Assembly: GCF_009909145.1 (NCBI RefSeq)
Contig: NZ_JAAAPJ010000005.1
Location: 248,001-312,000, forward strand
Source: Corallococcus silvisoli
Lineage (GTDB): Bacteria > Myxococcota > Myxococcia > Myxococcales > Myxococcaceae
Length of the DNA: 64,000 bases
Reading direction: 5' to 3'
The notes beneath the pieces were generated by a model, which was given only the letters and a program-made list of their open reading frames with translations, did not search any database and had not been told where the DNA came from. The position numbers and the translations under genes are program-made. Shown one piece after another: positions 54,864 to 63,998 of this stretch (positions are counted from its first letter, which is position 1; every line of letters starts with the position of its first letter).

Positions 54864-56042
54864 TCAACGTTCTCCCGCCTGAACCCAGACGTGGCGCTCC
54901 AGCTTGGACCAGTTCTTCTGGGCCGCGGCGGAGAGCGTCGCGTGGCCCGGCGCTGAGATTTCCCGCTGATACTGTTGATACGCCTCTTGAGCCGTCGCGC
55001 CGTAGCCCATGACATACACGGTCAAGAACAACTCCGGTGAGAAGTTGTAACTGGCCGCGTTGTCCGGCTGCTCATAGACGACCGCGATCAGCGCGCCGCC
55101 GTCCTTCGGGAGGTGCTTCTCCACTCCGGCCATGAGCCTGTCCATGGCCTCCCGCATGCGCTTCGCGTTCACGGCGTCGACCAGCGCCCCCATCAGCCAT
55201 CCCACGACGGCGCCGGACCACGCGTGGGACCGCGGCGCCGTCACCACCCGCACCTCGGTCGCCGTCCGATGCAGCGTCACCGCCGACACCTGGAGCGGCT
55301 GCTTCGGCGCCAGCATCCTCGGCGCCGTCGGCGTCACCAGCGGCTTCACCGCGACCACGTTGCGCGGCGGGGTCAGCGGCAGGGTGGGCCTCGGGACCTG
55401 GGAGCCCGCGGGCTTCGTCGCCCCCACCAGCCTCGTGCCCCCCAGGATGGCCTGCCCTGGCTTCTTGTTCTCCGCGTACTTCTGCGCCGGCTTGAACGAC
55501 ACGTGCCGCAGCTTCAGCTCCTGCACGTCGTCCGCGTAGCGGATCTCCGGCGGCTGCATCACGTGCCCGGCCTTCACGTTCTCGCGGTGCACCTGCCCCA
55601 TCAGCTTCTCGAACGTGCCGCTGCCCTTGTTGATGCTCCCGTCCACCAGCGCCAGCCGCACGTAGCCGTACCCGTACTGCTTCCCGCGCTCCTTCGAATA
55701 CACGTGGTCCACGTCGTGCCCCGCGGGCACCGAACCGAACGCGCTCACCCAGGCCTTGCGGTAGCCCGGATATGACGGGTTCACCCACAATTGCAGGTCC
55801 CCCGCATAGCCGCGCACCACCAGCACGTCCTGGGCCTGGTAGCGCCCCAGGGACTCACAGTGGCCGATGTACTTCTCCAGCGCCGCCTGATCCCTGGCGG
55901 CGATAGGAATTCGGGGATCAGGGGGCGGTGGGCTCACGGAGAGTGCGGAGCCAAGCACGTCGCTCCGCACGAGGGCAAACCGGCCTCCCCCTGCGTCCCG
56001 CCCCCCTCCGCCCGCCCGTCCGCCTGCCTTCCCAGCGCTCAA
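54864..56042 (-). CDS. Unrecognised protein with an HNH-nuclease-like motif
   Basis: Up to 392 residues from TTG 56042; GTG 55970 (residue 25) is an alternative start, and the first 24 residues are Gly/Arg-rich and unconvincing. I do not recognise the family. The segment LQLWVNPSYPGYRKAWVSAFG is followed by GHDVDHVYSKERGKQYGY and then LVDGSINKGSG. The DH...N spacing and surrounding aromatic/basic residues resemble HNH/EndoVII-type nuclease cores, as in polymorphic toxins. A Pro-rich linker (about 195-265) leads to a C-terminal region with a hydrophobic helix (SGAVVGWLMGALVDAV). No lipobox or clear signal peptide is visible. No typical immunity gene is adjacent; the next gene is an ABM-type protein. 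Nuclease activity is inference. Confidence 0.55.
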   Translation of the reverse strand: MSAGKAGGRAGGGGRDAGGGRFALVRSDVLGSALSVSPPPPDPRIPIAARDQAALEKYIGHCESLGRYQAQDVLVVRGYAGDLQLWVNPSYPGYRKAWVSAFGSVPAGHDVDHVYSKERGKQYGYGYVRLALVDGSINKGSGTFEKLMGQVHRENVKAGHVMQPPEIRYADDVQELKLRHVSFKPAQKYAENKKPGQAILGGTRLVGATKPAGSQVPRPTLPLTPPRNVVAVKPLVTPTAPRMLAPKQPLQVSAVTLHRTATEVRVVTAPRSHAWSGAVVGWLMGALVDAVNAKRMREAMDRLMAGVEKHLPKDGGALIAVVYEQPDNAASYNFSPELFLTVYVMGYGATAQEAYQQYQREISAPGHATLSAAAQKNWSKLERHVWVQAGER

Positions 56043-56140
56043 ATCGTCAGGAAAGACGGGAAGTTGAGGGGCCAGCCGAGCGCGTGGTACGAACTCCCGT
56101 TCAGTCTCCCCTCAAAATCCTGTGTCTGGAGCCGGCTTCC

Positions 56141-59100
56141 ATGAGCGAGCGCAATGACGTCACGCGGCCTTCGTCCTCCGCTGCGGTGCCTCCCCCCGGG
56201 GCGGCTGATCCAGCGGGCGCGGCGGCACAGACACTCGCCCAGAACGTGACCACCCTCCCCGCCGCCGCGCCCCAGGCCAGCGCCGAGGATGACGCCCGCG
56301 AGCGCATCGCGGCCATGGAGCGCGAGGCCAAGGCGCTCGCCACCACCGAACCGCAGACGGCCGCCCTCCTCTTCCATGAGGTCGGCCTGCTCTGGGAAGA
56401 GCCGCTCAAGAACCCCCGCAACGCCGCCGTCGCGTTCCAGAACGCGTATAAGCTGGCGCCCCGCTTCCTCGCCAACATCCGCGCCGCCCGCCGCCTCTTC
56501 GCCGACGTCGGCAACTGGCAGATGGTCGTCCAGCTCATCGACGCGGAGCTCATCGCCGCGGACGACCCGCGCCAGCAGGCCTCCCTCCTCTTCGAGAAGG
56601 GACAGATCCTCGAGGAGCGCCTGTCGCGCGACAACGACGCCGCGGATGCCCTGCGCCAGTCCCTGGACCGCAAGCCCACCGACGTCACGCTCCTCACCCA
56701 GCTCGAGTCCGTCTACGCCTCCCGCAACGACGCCGGCGCGCTGGTGGAGATCTACCGGCTGCTGGCCAGCGCCGTCGTCCCGCCCTCGCTGCGCGCCCAC
56801 TACCTCACCTCCGCGGGCATGGTCCTGGAGGAGCGCCTCAAGCAGAAGGAGGCCGCCGCCGCCGTGTTCCGCGAGGCGTTCGCGCTCGACCGCACCGACC
56901 CGCTCCTCCAGGCCGCCATCAAGCGCGTCGCCGAGCGCGAGGGCCGCACCGACGAGCTGCTCGCCGCCCTCTTCGCCGAGGCCGAGGGCCAGGGCTCCCA
57001 GGGCGCCCCCGCCTACCTTCACATCGCCAAGGTCCACGACCGCCTGGGCCGCAAGGACGACGCCCTCTCCGCGCTGCTCGCCGCGCGCCGCGTGAGCCCG
57101 AATGAGCCGCTGGTCCTGAGCGCGCTCGCCGGCATCTACGAGACCCAGGGCCGCTTCGAGGAGCTGGCCGACGTGCTGCTCGCGTGGGTGGGCTCCATCA
57201 ACGACGAGAGCGAGCTCGTCGCCATCAACCTGCGCCTCGCCGCGCTGTACGAGGACGACCTCAAGCGCGACCAGGAGGCCGCCGCCCGCTACCAGGCCAT
57301 CATCGCCCGCATCCCCAGCCACGCCGCCGCGCTCGCGGGCCTGGGCAAGCTGTCCTACCGGATGAAGAACTGGGAGGGCCTCGTCGCCGTCTTCGACGCG
57401 GAGGTCACCGCCGCCGAGGACGCCAAGGGCAAGGCCGCGCGCATGTACAAGGCGGCGGAGATCCTGGAGGAGCGCCTGGGCCGCCAGGAGGACGCCATCG
57501 CGCGCTACAACGCGTGCCTCCAGCTGCAGCCCGGCTACCTCCCCGCGCAGAAGGCCCTCACCCGCCTCTACGAGCGCCAGGGCCGCTTCGCCGAGCTCGT
57601 GTCGATGTTCGAGCAGGACCTGCTCCAGACGTCCGACCGCGATCAGGTCATCACCACGCTCAACAAGATGGCGGTCATCTACGAGGACCGCCTGGGCGAC
57701 CTGGATCACGCCATCGAGTGCATGAAGCGCATCCTCGACCTGGCGTCGGACCACCTGCCCACGCTGCGCAACCTGGCCCGCCTCTACGAGCGCGCCGGGC
57801 GCTTCCGCGAGCTGCTGGAGACCAACGACCTGGAGGCGTCGTTCGCCGGCGACACCAAGCAGGTCCTGTCGCTGCTCCACCGCAACGCGGAGATCCTCGA
57901 CGAGCACCTGAAGGACCGCGTGGGCGCCATCACCGCGTATGAGCGCGTGCTCGCGCTGTCGCCCTCGTACCTCCCCGCGCTCAAGGCCCTGGGCCGGCTG
58001 TACGCGCAGGACGCCCGGTGGGAGAAGCTGATCGACATGTACCGGGCGGAGTCGGAGATCTCCCCCTCCACCGACGCGGCCGCCGCGCTCATCTACAAGA
58101 TTGGCGAGCTGTACGAGCACCGCCTCAAGCAGGAGAACGAGGCCCTGGCGTCGTACCAGGAGGCGCTGATGCTGGCGCCCAGCTACTTCCCGGCGCTGCG
58201 CGCGCTGGCCCGCATCCACCGGGCCCACGGGGCCTGGGAGAGCCTGGTGGAGGTGCTGCGCGCGGACGCCGCCAACCGCACCGACCCGCTGGAGCGCGCC
58301 AACGCCCTCTACCAGGCCGCCGCCATCTGGGAGGACCAGCTGGGCCGTCCGGAGCTGGCCATCGACGGGTATCAGGAGGTGCTGCGCCTGACGCCGGGCC
58401 ACGCCGCCACGCTGCGCGCGCTGGAGCGCCTGTACGTCGCGCAGGACAACGTGAAGGAGCTGGTCTCCATCCTCGACCGCGAGACGCAGGTGGGCCAGAC
58501 GCCCTCGGCCAAGGTGACCGCGTACCTCAAGCTCGCGCGGCTGTACCTGGACCGCTTCCAGGAGCCGTCCCGCGCCGCGCAGTGCTGCGAGTCCGTGCTG
58601 GGCCTGGAGCCCGGCAACCTCACCGCCCTCACGCTGCTGGAGCGCATCCGCGCGTCGGACCGCCCGCGCCGCGCCGAGCTGCGCTCCCGCATCGCGGACC
58701 GCGTGACGGATCCGCGCCTGTCCAGCGCCCTGCGGCTGCTGGCCGCGGCGGACCAGGAGAAGGGCCCGCCCACCGAACGCACCCTGGAGGTCTACCAGCG
58801 CGCCTTCGACGCGGACCCCTCGGACGCCCGGCTCGCCACCAGCCTGGAGCGCGTGCTGCGCCTGAGCGGTGACACCGCCGGCCTGTCGCGCATGTACGGC
58901 ATGCGGCTGGCCGTGACGACCGAGGCCACCGAGGCGCTGGAGCTGCTGCTGCGCGCGGCGGAGCTGGCGGAGAAGAACCCCGACCTGGAGCCGGCCGCCG
59001 CCCTCTACCGGCAGGCCCTGGAGCTCCAGCCGCAGTGCCTGCCCGCGCTGCACGGCGCCCGCCGCGTGGCCCTGCGCCGCGGCGACTTCGCCACCGCGCG

Positions 59101-61213
59101 CGCCATGATGGAGACGGAGGCCAGGGCGAGCCGCGATCCCAAGAGCGCCATCGAGGGCTTCGTCGCCGCCGCGAAGCTCGCGTTCCAGAAGCTCCAGGAC
59201 GCGGACGGCGCCGCGGCCCTCTACCGGCTCGCCCTGGAGCGCGACCCGCTGCACCCGGGCGCGGCCACCGGCCTGGAGGAGCTGCTCGCGCAGCGCGGCG
59301 GCTCCTCGGACCTCGCGGCCCTGCACGAGCGGCGCGCGGAGGCCCGGCTCGCCCAGCGCGACGCCGAGGCGGCGGCGGCGGCCTACGTCACCGCGGCCCG
59401 GCTGCACAACGTGGCCCTGGGCGACCGTGCCCGCGCGCTCGCGGTGCTGGAGAAGGCCCTGGCGGCCCGGCCCGGCTACCCCGACGCGCTGGAGACGCGC
59501 GGCCTGCTGCTGCTGGAGGCGCAGCAGTACCTGGAGGCCGCGCAGATGCTGGGCCAGCGCGTGCAGCAGGGCGGCGACCCCCGCGTGCTCGCGCAGCACC
59601 ACCTGACGCTGGGCGCGCTCTTCCAGCAGCACCTCAACGACCCGGGCCGCGCGGCCGCGCACCTCCAGACGGCGCTGGCCACCCTGCCCCGCCACCCGGA
59701 GGCGCTGGAGCGGCTGGCCACGGTGTACGCGCAGGGCCGCAACTTCGGCGGCGCGGTGGACTGCCTGCGCCGGCTGTTGGATCAGGACCTGCCCAACGAC
59801 GCCCGCGCGCGCTTCACGGTGGAGCTGGCGCGCATCCACGACGAGGGCCTGGGCGACGTCGCCGCCGCCACCGCGCTCTACAAGAAGGCGCTGGAGCTGA
59901 CCCCGGGCGAGCCCGCGCTGGTGGACCGCCTGGTCGTCCTCTACGAGCGCGTGCGCAACCTGCCGGAGCTGGCCCAGATGCTGGAGGCCCAGGCGGCCGC
60001 CACCGCGTCCACGGACGTCAAGCGGGCCGTGTCGCTGCGCATGCGCGTGGCCAGCTTCTACGCCGGGCCGCTGTCGGAGCCCGCGCGCGCCACCGTCATC
60101 TACCGGCAGCTCGTGGAGCAGGACGCGCAGAACCTCCAGGCCCGCGCCGCGCTGGCGGACCTGTACGGCCGGGACACGACCAGCTACCCGCTCGCCATCG
60201 AAGAGCACCGGCAGCTGCTCCGCCAGGACCCCGCGCGCGTGGACAGCCTGCATGCGCTGTTCAAGCTGTGGGAGGCCCAGAAGCAGCAGGACAAGGCCTA
60301 CGCCGTCGCCGCGGTGCTGACCTTCATGCGCGCCACCAACGAGGTGGAGCAGGCCTTCTACTCGGAGGCCCGCCTCCGTCAGCCCCAGGAGCCGCGGGAT
60401 GCCCTGCCCGCGGCGGACGTGGACACCGTCCTGATGCACCCGGCCGCGCGCGGGCCCCTGACGGAGCTGCTGCGCGCCATGGGCGACCACCTGGGCAAGG
60501 TGCACCCGCCCCAGTTCGAGATGCTCGGCGTCAACCCGAAGACGGACAAGCTCAAGCAGGACTCGGCCGTGTACAAGGCCGTGCGCGCGGTGGCGCAGAC
60601 CTTCGGCGTGGAGGAGTTCGAGGTCTACCTGGCGCGGCGTGGGCTGATGCAGCCGGAGACGACGGAGCCCCCGTCCCTCTGCGTGGGCCAGGACGTGGTG
60701 CGCCGCTTCAACGCCCGCGAGCAGAAGTTCCTCATCGGCAAGGCGGTGCTGGGCCTGCTCAACAAGACGGCCGTCCTCTCCAAGCTGTCCCAGGGCGAGA
60801 CGGCGGACCTGTTCGGCAACGCCATCCGCGTCCACGTGCAGCAGTACAACGGCCTGGGCCGGCGCAATGACGACGTGACGAAGCAGCTCAAGAAGGCCTT
60901 CAGCCGCAAGGCGATGAAGGCCTCCGAGGGCCCCGCGCAGGCGCTGTCGGAGCAGCCGAAGCTGGACGTGCCCGCGGTGGTGGACGCGCTGGGCTTCTCC
61001 GCCGACCGCGCGGGCCTGCTCGTATGCGGCGACCCGTCCGTGGCCCTCAACATGGTGCTGCGCGAGGACCCGAACATCACCGCCAACCGCCAGGAGGGCA
61101 CCGACGCCATCCTCCAGGCGGTGCGCGAGCGCGCCGACCTGCGCGCCCTGCTGGGGTGGCTGCTCACCGACGACTTCTTCCGCCTGCGCCAGCGGATGGG
61201 GCTGTCGCTGTAG
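56141..61213 (+). CDS. Very large tetratricopeptide-repeat protein
   Basis: 1690 residues from ATG 56141 (MSERNDVTRPSS). Residues about 60-1400 are almost wholly TPR-type helix pairs; phrases such as ALASYQEALMLAPSYFPALRALARI and AIARYNACLQLQPGYLPAQKAL recur. The last about 260 residues form a distinct domain (LGVNPKTDKLKQDSAVYKAVRAVAQTFGV; REQKFLIGKAVLGLL; FRLRQRMGLSL) that also occurs at the end of other large myxobacterial TPR proteins. No signal peptide or membrane helix is visible, so it is probably a cytoplasmic scaffold. Partners are unknown. It is convergent with the CinA/MoaB-like gene, only 19 bp apart. Confidence 0.9.
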   Translation: MSERNDVTRPSSSAAVPPPGAADPAGAAAQTLAQNVTTLPAAAPQASAEDDARERIAAMEREAKALATTEPQTAALLFHEVGLLWEEPLKNPRNAAVAFQNAYKLAPRFLANIRAARRLFADVGNWQMVVQLIDAELIAADDPRQQASLLFEKGQILEERLSRDNDAADALRQSLDRKPTDVTLLTQLESVYASRNDAGALVEIYRLLASAVVPPSLRAHYLTSAGMVLEERLKQKEAAAAVFREAFALDRTDPLLQAAIKRVAEREGRTDELLAALFAEAEGQGSQGAPAYLHIAKVHDRLGRKDDALSALLAARRVSPNEPLVLSALAGIYETQGRFEELADVLLAWVGSINDESELVAINLRLAALYEDDLKRDQEAAARYQAIIARIPSHAAALAGLGKLSYRMKNWEGLVAVFDAEVTAAEDAKGKAARMYKAAEILEERLGRQEDAIARYNACLQLQPGYLPAQKALTRLYERQGRFAELVSMFEQDLLQTSDRDQVITTLNKMAVIYEDRLGDLDHAIECMKRILDLASDHLPTLRNLARLYERAGRFRELLETNDLEASFAGDTKQVLSLLHRNAEILDEHLKDRVGAITAYERVLALSPSYLPALKALGRLYAQDARWEKLIDMYRAESEISPSTDAAAALIYKIGELYEHRLKQENEALASYQEALMLAPSYFPALRALARIHRAHGAWESLVEVLRADAANRTDPLERANALYQAAAIWEDQLGRPELAIDGYQEVLRLTPGHAATLRALERLYVAQDNVKELVSILDRETQVGQTPSAKVTAYLKLARLYLDRFQEPSRAAQCCESVLGLEPGNLTALTLLERIRASDRPRRAELRSRIADRVTDPRLSSALRLLAAADQEKGPPTERTLEVYQRAFDADPSDARLATSLERVLRLSGDTAGLSRMYGMRLAVTTEATEALELLLRAAELAEKNPDLEPAAALYRQALELQPQCLPALHGARRVALRRGDFATARAMMETEARASRDPKSAIEGFVAAAKLAFQKLQDADGAAALYRLALERDPLHPGAATGLEELLAQRGGSSDLAALHERRAEARLAQRDAEAAAAAYVTAARLHNVALGDRARALAVLEKALAARPGYPDALETRGLLLLEAQQYLEAAQMLGQRVQQGGDPRVLAQHHLTLGALFQQHLNDPGRAAAHLQTALATLPRHPEALERLATVYAQGRNFGGAVDCLRRLLDQDLPNDARARFTVELARIHDEGLGDVAAATALYKKALELTPGEPALVDRLVVLYERVRNLPELAQMLEAQAAATASTDVKRAVSLRMRVASFYAGPLSEPARATVIYRQLVEQDAQNLQARAALADLYGRDTTSYPLAIEEHRQLLRQDPARVDSLHALFKLWEAQKQQDKAYAVAAVLTFMRATNEVEQAFYSEARLRQPQEPRDALPAADVDTVLMHPAARGPLTELLRAMGDHLGKVHPPQFEMLGVNPKTDKLKQDSAVYKAVRAVAQTFGVEEFEVYLARRGLMQPETTEPPSLCVGQDVVRRFNAREQKFLIGKAVLGLLNKTAVLSKLSQGETADLFGNAIRVHVQQYNGLGRRNDDVTKQLKKAFSRKAMKASEGPAQALSEQPKLDVPAVVDALGFSADRAGLLVCGDPSVALNMVLREDPNITANRQEGTDAILQAVRERADLRALLGWLLTDDFFRLRQRMGLSL

Positions 61214-61232
61214 TCGCCGCCCTCGGGAAGCC

Positions 61233-61970
61233 TCAGCCCCGGCGGACCAGCGCGTCCGCCGGGATCCCCGAGAGCAGCAGGCCCACGGCGACGTCCACGT
61301 GGGCCCGCTCGGGCGCCTCCACCGTCACCTTCACCCGGTAGTCCAGCGCCTCGTCGAAGACCGGGTACGAGCCGATGGCCACGTGGGGCATGTCCAGCGC
61401 CACCCGGTCCAACACCCCGGCCAGGGCGCTCTCCCCCAGGTTGAAGAACAGGTTGACCAGGTGCACCGGCGTGCCGCTCAGCCGGGCCAGCACCGTCTCC
61501 AGTTGCATCCGGAACAGCTGCGGCACCCCAGGCAGCAGGAAGAGGTCGTCCACCGTCAGCACCGGGAACCACATCCCCGGCTGGGCCAGGAGCACCGCGC
61601 CCTCCGGGGCGTCCGCCAGCCGCAGGGACTCCGGCGTCACCGGCCCCCCGCCCGCGCGCGCGTGGATGGCGGAGACCATCTCCGGCAGGCGCACCACGGA
61701 GCGGCCCAGCGCGAGCGCCACCGCGCGCACCGTGACGTCGTCGTGCGTGGGGCCAATGCCCCCGCTGGTGAAGACGTAGCGGGCCTTGCGCCGGGCGCGC
61801 GCCACCGCGTCCACGATGGCGTCCACGTCGTCCAGGATGGTCTCCACCGAGACGAGCGGAATGCCCAGCTCCCGCAGCCGCTGGATGAGGTGGGGGCCGT
61901 TCTCGTCCTTCACCTTCGCGGTGAGGACCTCGTTGCCGATGATGATCGCCGCCGCGCCGGTGCGCTCCAT
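61233..61970 (-). CDS. Molybdopterin-binding (CinA N-terminal/MoaB-like) protein
   Basis: 245 residues. AAIIIGNEVLTAKVKDENGPHL and TSGGIGPTHDD (residues 68-78) are the signature of the MoCF_biosynth fold found in the N-terminal half of CinA. The C-terminal amidohydrolase (PncC) half of CinA is absent, so this is the single-domain form. Such proteins have been tied to pyrophosphatase activity on ADP-ribose-like nucleotides, but the substrate here is not known. The start codon sits beside the divergent adenylation-fragment gene, about 136 bp away. Confidence 0.85.
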   Translation of the reverse strand: MERTGAAAIIIGNEVLTAKVKDENGPHLIQRLRELGIPLVSVETILDDVDAIVDAVARARRKARYVFTSGGIGPTHDDVTVRAVALALGRSVVRLPEMVSAIHARAGGGPVTPESLRLADAPEGAVLLAQPGMWFPVLTVDDLFLLPGVPQLFRMQLETVLARLSGTPVHLVNLFFNLGESALAGVLDRVALDMPHVAIGSYPVFDEALDYRVKVTVEAPERAHVDVAVGLLLSGIPADALVRRG

Positions 61971-62106
61971 GGAGCGCCGGACTCTAGCCCATCGCCTCCA
62001 CCCGGTGGACGCGCGGACGTCCCATCCGTTTCCACCGGAACGCGGATGTCAGACCCCTGGGCCATGGTTCGGGATGAGCAGTTTTTTCATGATAAGGTAC
62101 ATGTTC

Positions 62107-63066
62107 ATGAATTCAGCGGATGGCAGCGAGAGCAAACTGGGCTTGACTTCCAGCCTCGTTGACCAGCTCGTCCCGCGCCCGGAGCGGCAGACGCAGGCAC
62201 GGCTCTATTGGTTCCAGGAGACGGACACCGAGGACGGCCCCACGGAGGAGTGGAGCTTCGCGGACCCGGGAGCGCGGACCCATGCCCTGAAGGCCCGGTT
62301 GCAGGCCCGGGGCGCGGCGGACGAGCGGGTCCTGCTGCCATGCCATGGCCTGGCGGAGGCGGCGCTCGCTGGCGGGGAGTCCTCGGCGGTGCATGCGCGG
62401 CCCGCGCTCGCGCTCGACCTGTCCTCCGGGTTCCGGGCGCAGGCGGGCCGGAGGCCGGACGCGGTGGCGGTGGTGGGGGGCCACGAGCGGCTGACCTACG
62501 CGGAGCTGGATGCGCGCAGCGACGCGCTGGCGTGGCACCTGCGGGAGCACGGCGTGGGGCCGGACGTGCGGGTGGGCCTGGCCATGGAGCGCTCCGCGGG
62601 CATGGTGGTGGCGATGCTCGGCATCCTCAAGGCCGGGGGCGCCTGTGTGCCGTTGGCCATGGACGCGACGCGCGACGCGCGGGCCTCCGTGCTGGAGGCC
62701 GCGCGGGCGCGGGTGCTCGTCACCCGGTCGGGCCGGGACGTCTCCGAGCCTCCGGACGGCGTGTGCACCGTCTTCGTGGACTCGGAGGAGGCATACGAGC
62801 TGGGGGTGCTCGGGCCGCCGCATGCGGGCACGTCGCCCGGGGACGCCGCCTCGGTCCTCTACTCGATGGTCCCCCACGGACGCCCCCGGGGCGTGACGGT
62901 GTCACACGCGGACATGGCGGACGCCTTCCTCGCCATGGACTCCCGCGTGGGCTCCGTCCCCGAGGGCACGTGGCTGACCATCACCCCACCGGCCCGCGAC
63001 GGCTCCCTCCTGGAGCTGCTCTGGGCGCTGGTGCGCGGCTTCCGGGTCGTACTGCCGGACGCGTGA
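62107..63066 (+). CDS. Truncated chimera of fatty-acyl-AMP-ligase and NRPS adenylation fragments
   Basis: 319 residues from ATG 62107 (AAGG about 8 nt upstream); ATGs at 62101 and 62074 are alternatives. Residues about 35-90 look like the beginning of a fatty-acyl-AMP ligase (HALKARLQARGAADERVLL). Residues about 105-319 are the N-terminal half of an NRPS adenylation domain: FRAQAGRRPDAVAV, LTYAELDARS, GILKAGGACVPLAMD. The A3 phosphate loop (normally YTSGSTGxPKG) is degenerate, LYSMVPHGRPRGVTVSH. The frame ends at VRGFRVVLPDA, before the A5-A10 motifs and lysine-bearing C-terminal lid. It cannot be a working adenylating enzyme. It may be a relic of a larger synthetase or a repurposed binding protein; the intact frame makes a recent decay or a kept function both possible. 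Confidence 0.65.
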   Translation: MNSADGSESKLGLTSSLVDQLVPRPERQTQARLYWFQETDTEDGPTEEWSFADPGARTHALKARLQARGAADERVLLPCHGLAEAALAGGESSAVHARPALALDLSSGFRAQAGRRPDAVAVVGGHERLTYAELDARSDALAWHLREHGVGPDVRVGLAMERSAGMVVAMLGILKAGGACVPLAMDATRDARASVLEAARARVLVTRSGRDVSEPPDGVCTVFVDSEEAYELGVLGPPHAGTSPGDAASVLYSMVPHGRPRGVTVSHADMADAFLAMDSRVGSVPEGTWLTITPPARDGSLLELLWALVRGFRVVLPDA

Positions 63067-63074
63067 CGTTCGCG

Positions 63075-63998
63075 TCAGTACGGATGGAAGCGGATGACGA
63101 AGGGCTCGGCTTGCGTGCCGCCCTCCGGGGTGCGCGAGCCGGCGACGCGCAGGAACCCATCCGCGCCCAGCACCGCGGCGGTCGGCTTCTCGTCCCCAGG
63201 CAGGTCGGTCCGGTTCGAGCGGAGCGTGGCCGATCCATTCGCGCGCAGGTGGGTGACCCCCACCGCGGAGGCGCCCTGGGCATCCTGGCTTGAAGTGGCG
63301 ACGACGATCGTCCCATCCGCCAGCAGGCCCGAGCCCACGACCGTGTCGGTCACGCTCGCCGGGTATGCGAAGGTATTGAAGGACTTGTAACCATTGTCGC
63401 CAAAGGACGAGTCCTCGGCCCCGGTCGACGTCAGCCGCGCGACGACGGCGGAGGTGCTCCCGCTGTAGGACACCCCCTTCCCAGCCACCAGCCAGTTCCC
63501 GTCGGAGAGCCGGTGCAGTGAGCGCGGGGTGACTTCCGGGTAGGCGGCCAACGGGAGATAGCGGAAGGTGCTGTCCGGGGAGCCATCCGCGTTCAGGCGC
63601 TTGAGGGCCAGCAGATTGAAGCTGCCCGTGGACGTGCCCGCCAGCATGATCTTCCCGTCGGGTTCGACGACGACGCAGCGGCCGTCATCCGACCGGCCCA
63701 GATCCACGGAGGCCACGCCATCCCCACTGAAGGTCGTGTCCAGGGCCCCGGTCGGAAGCAGGCGGACCACGACCATGTCCGTGCCGCTGTTGTCGCCGGT
63801 GCCCACGCCGATGTACCGGCCACTCGCGTCGACCGTGAGCCCGTGCAGGGTGGCGATGCCCGTGGTGATCTTGAACGTGCGCACGCCCGTCCCCCCGAAC
63901 GTCGTGTCCAGCACTCCCGCCGCCGTGTAGCGGGCCATCAGCAGGCCCTGCTGTTTCGTGCCCCCGCAGGTGTTCGTCCCGGCGACGGCGCCCCCCGC
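63075..63998 (-). CDS. Delta-60-repeat beta-propeller-like protein (partial, start off the right edge)
   Basis: The frame is open from the right edge to a stop at 63075, about 308 residues. Repeats of the delta-60 (DUF5122) type occur about every 50-60 residues: GVLDTTFGGTGV, GALDTTFSGDGV, GSPDSTFRYLPL, GAEDSSFGDNGY. Each is followed by a DGKIMLAG- or DGTIVVAT-like strand pair. Such proteins are usually exported and are common in myxobacteria; the N-terminus, and any signal peptide or lipobox, lies outside the window. An internal ATG at 63938 is not the true start because the repeat frame continues upstream of it. It is convergent with the preceding gene, 8 bp apart. Confidence 0.82.
   Translation of the reverse strand, partial: AGGAVAGTNTCGGTKQQGLLMARYTAAGVLDTTFGGTGVRTFKITTGIATLHGLTVDASGRYIGVGTGDNSGTDMVVVRLLPTGALDTTFSGDGVASVDLGRSDDGRCVVVEPDGKIMLAGTSTGSFNLLALKRLNADGSPDSTFRYLPLAAYPEVTPRSLHRLSDGNWLVAGKGVSYSGSTSAVVARLTSTGAEDSSFGDNGYKSFNTFAYPASVTDTVVGSGLLADGTIVVATSSQDAQGASAVGVTHLRANGSATLRSNRTDLPGDEKPTAAVLGADGFLRVAGSRTPEGGTQAEPFVIRFHPY

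Noticed and set aside
55928..56140. N-terminal extension of the large TPR protein
   Set aside because: The extra residues are Arg/Pro-rich and overlap the 5' end of the divergent gene; ATG 56141 starts a plausible Ser/Pro/Ala-rich N-terminus.
56039..60835. A 4.8-kb open frame on the minus strand opposite the TPR gene
   Set aside because: It mirrors the TPR coding frame in very GC-rich DNA, has a low-complexity His/Arg/Gly/Leu composition and no recognisable domain. The plus-strand frame has clear repeats.
63567..63938. Start of the delta-60-repeat protein at the internal ATG 63938
   Set aside because: The same frame continues to the window edge with plausible protein sequence and repeat spacing, so the real start is outside.
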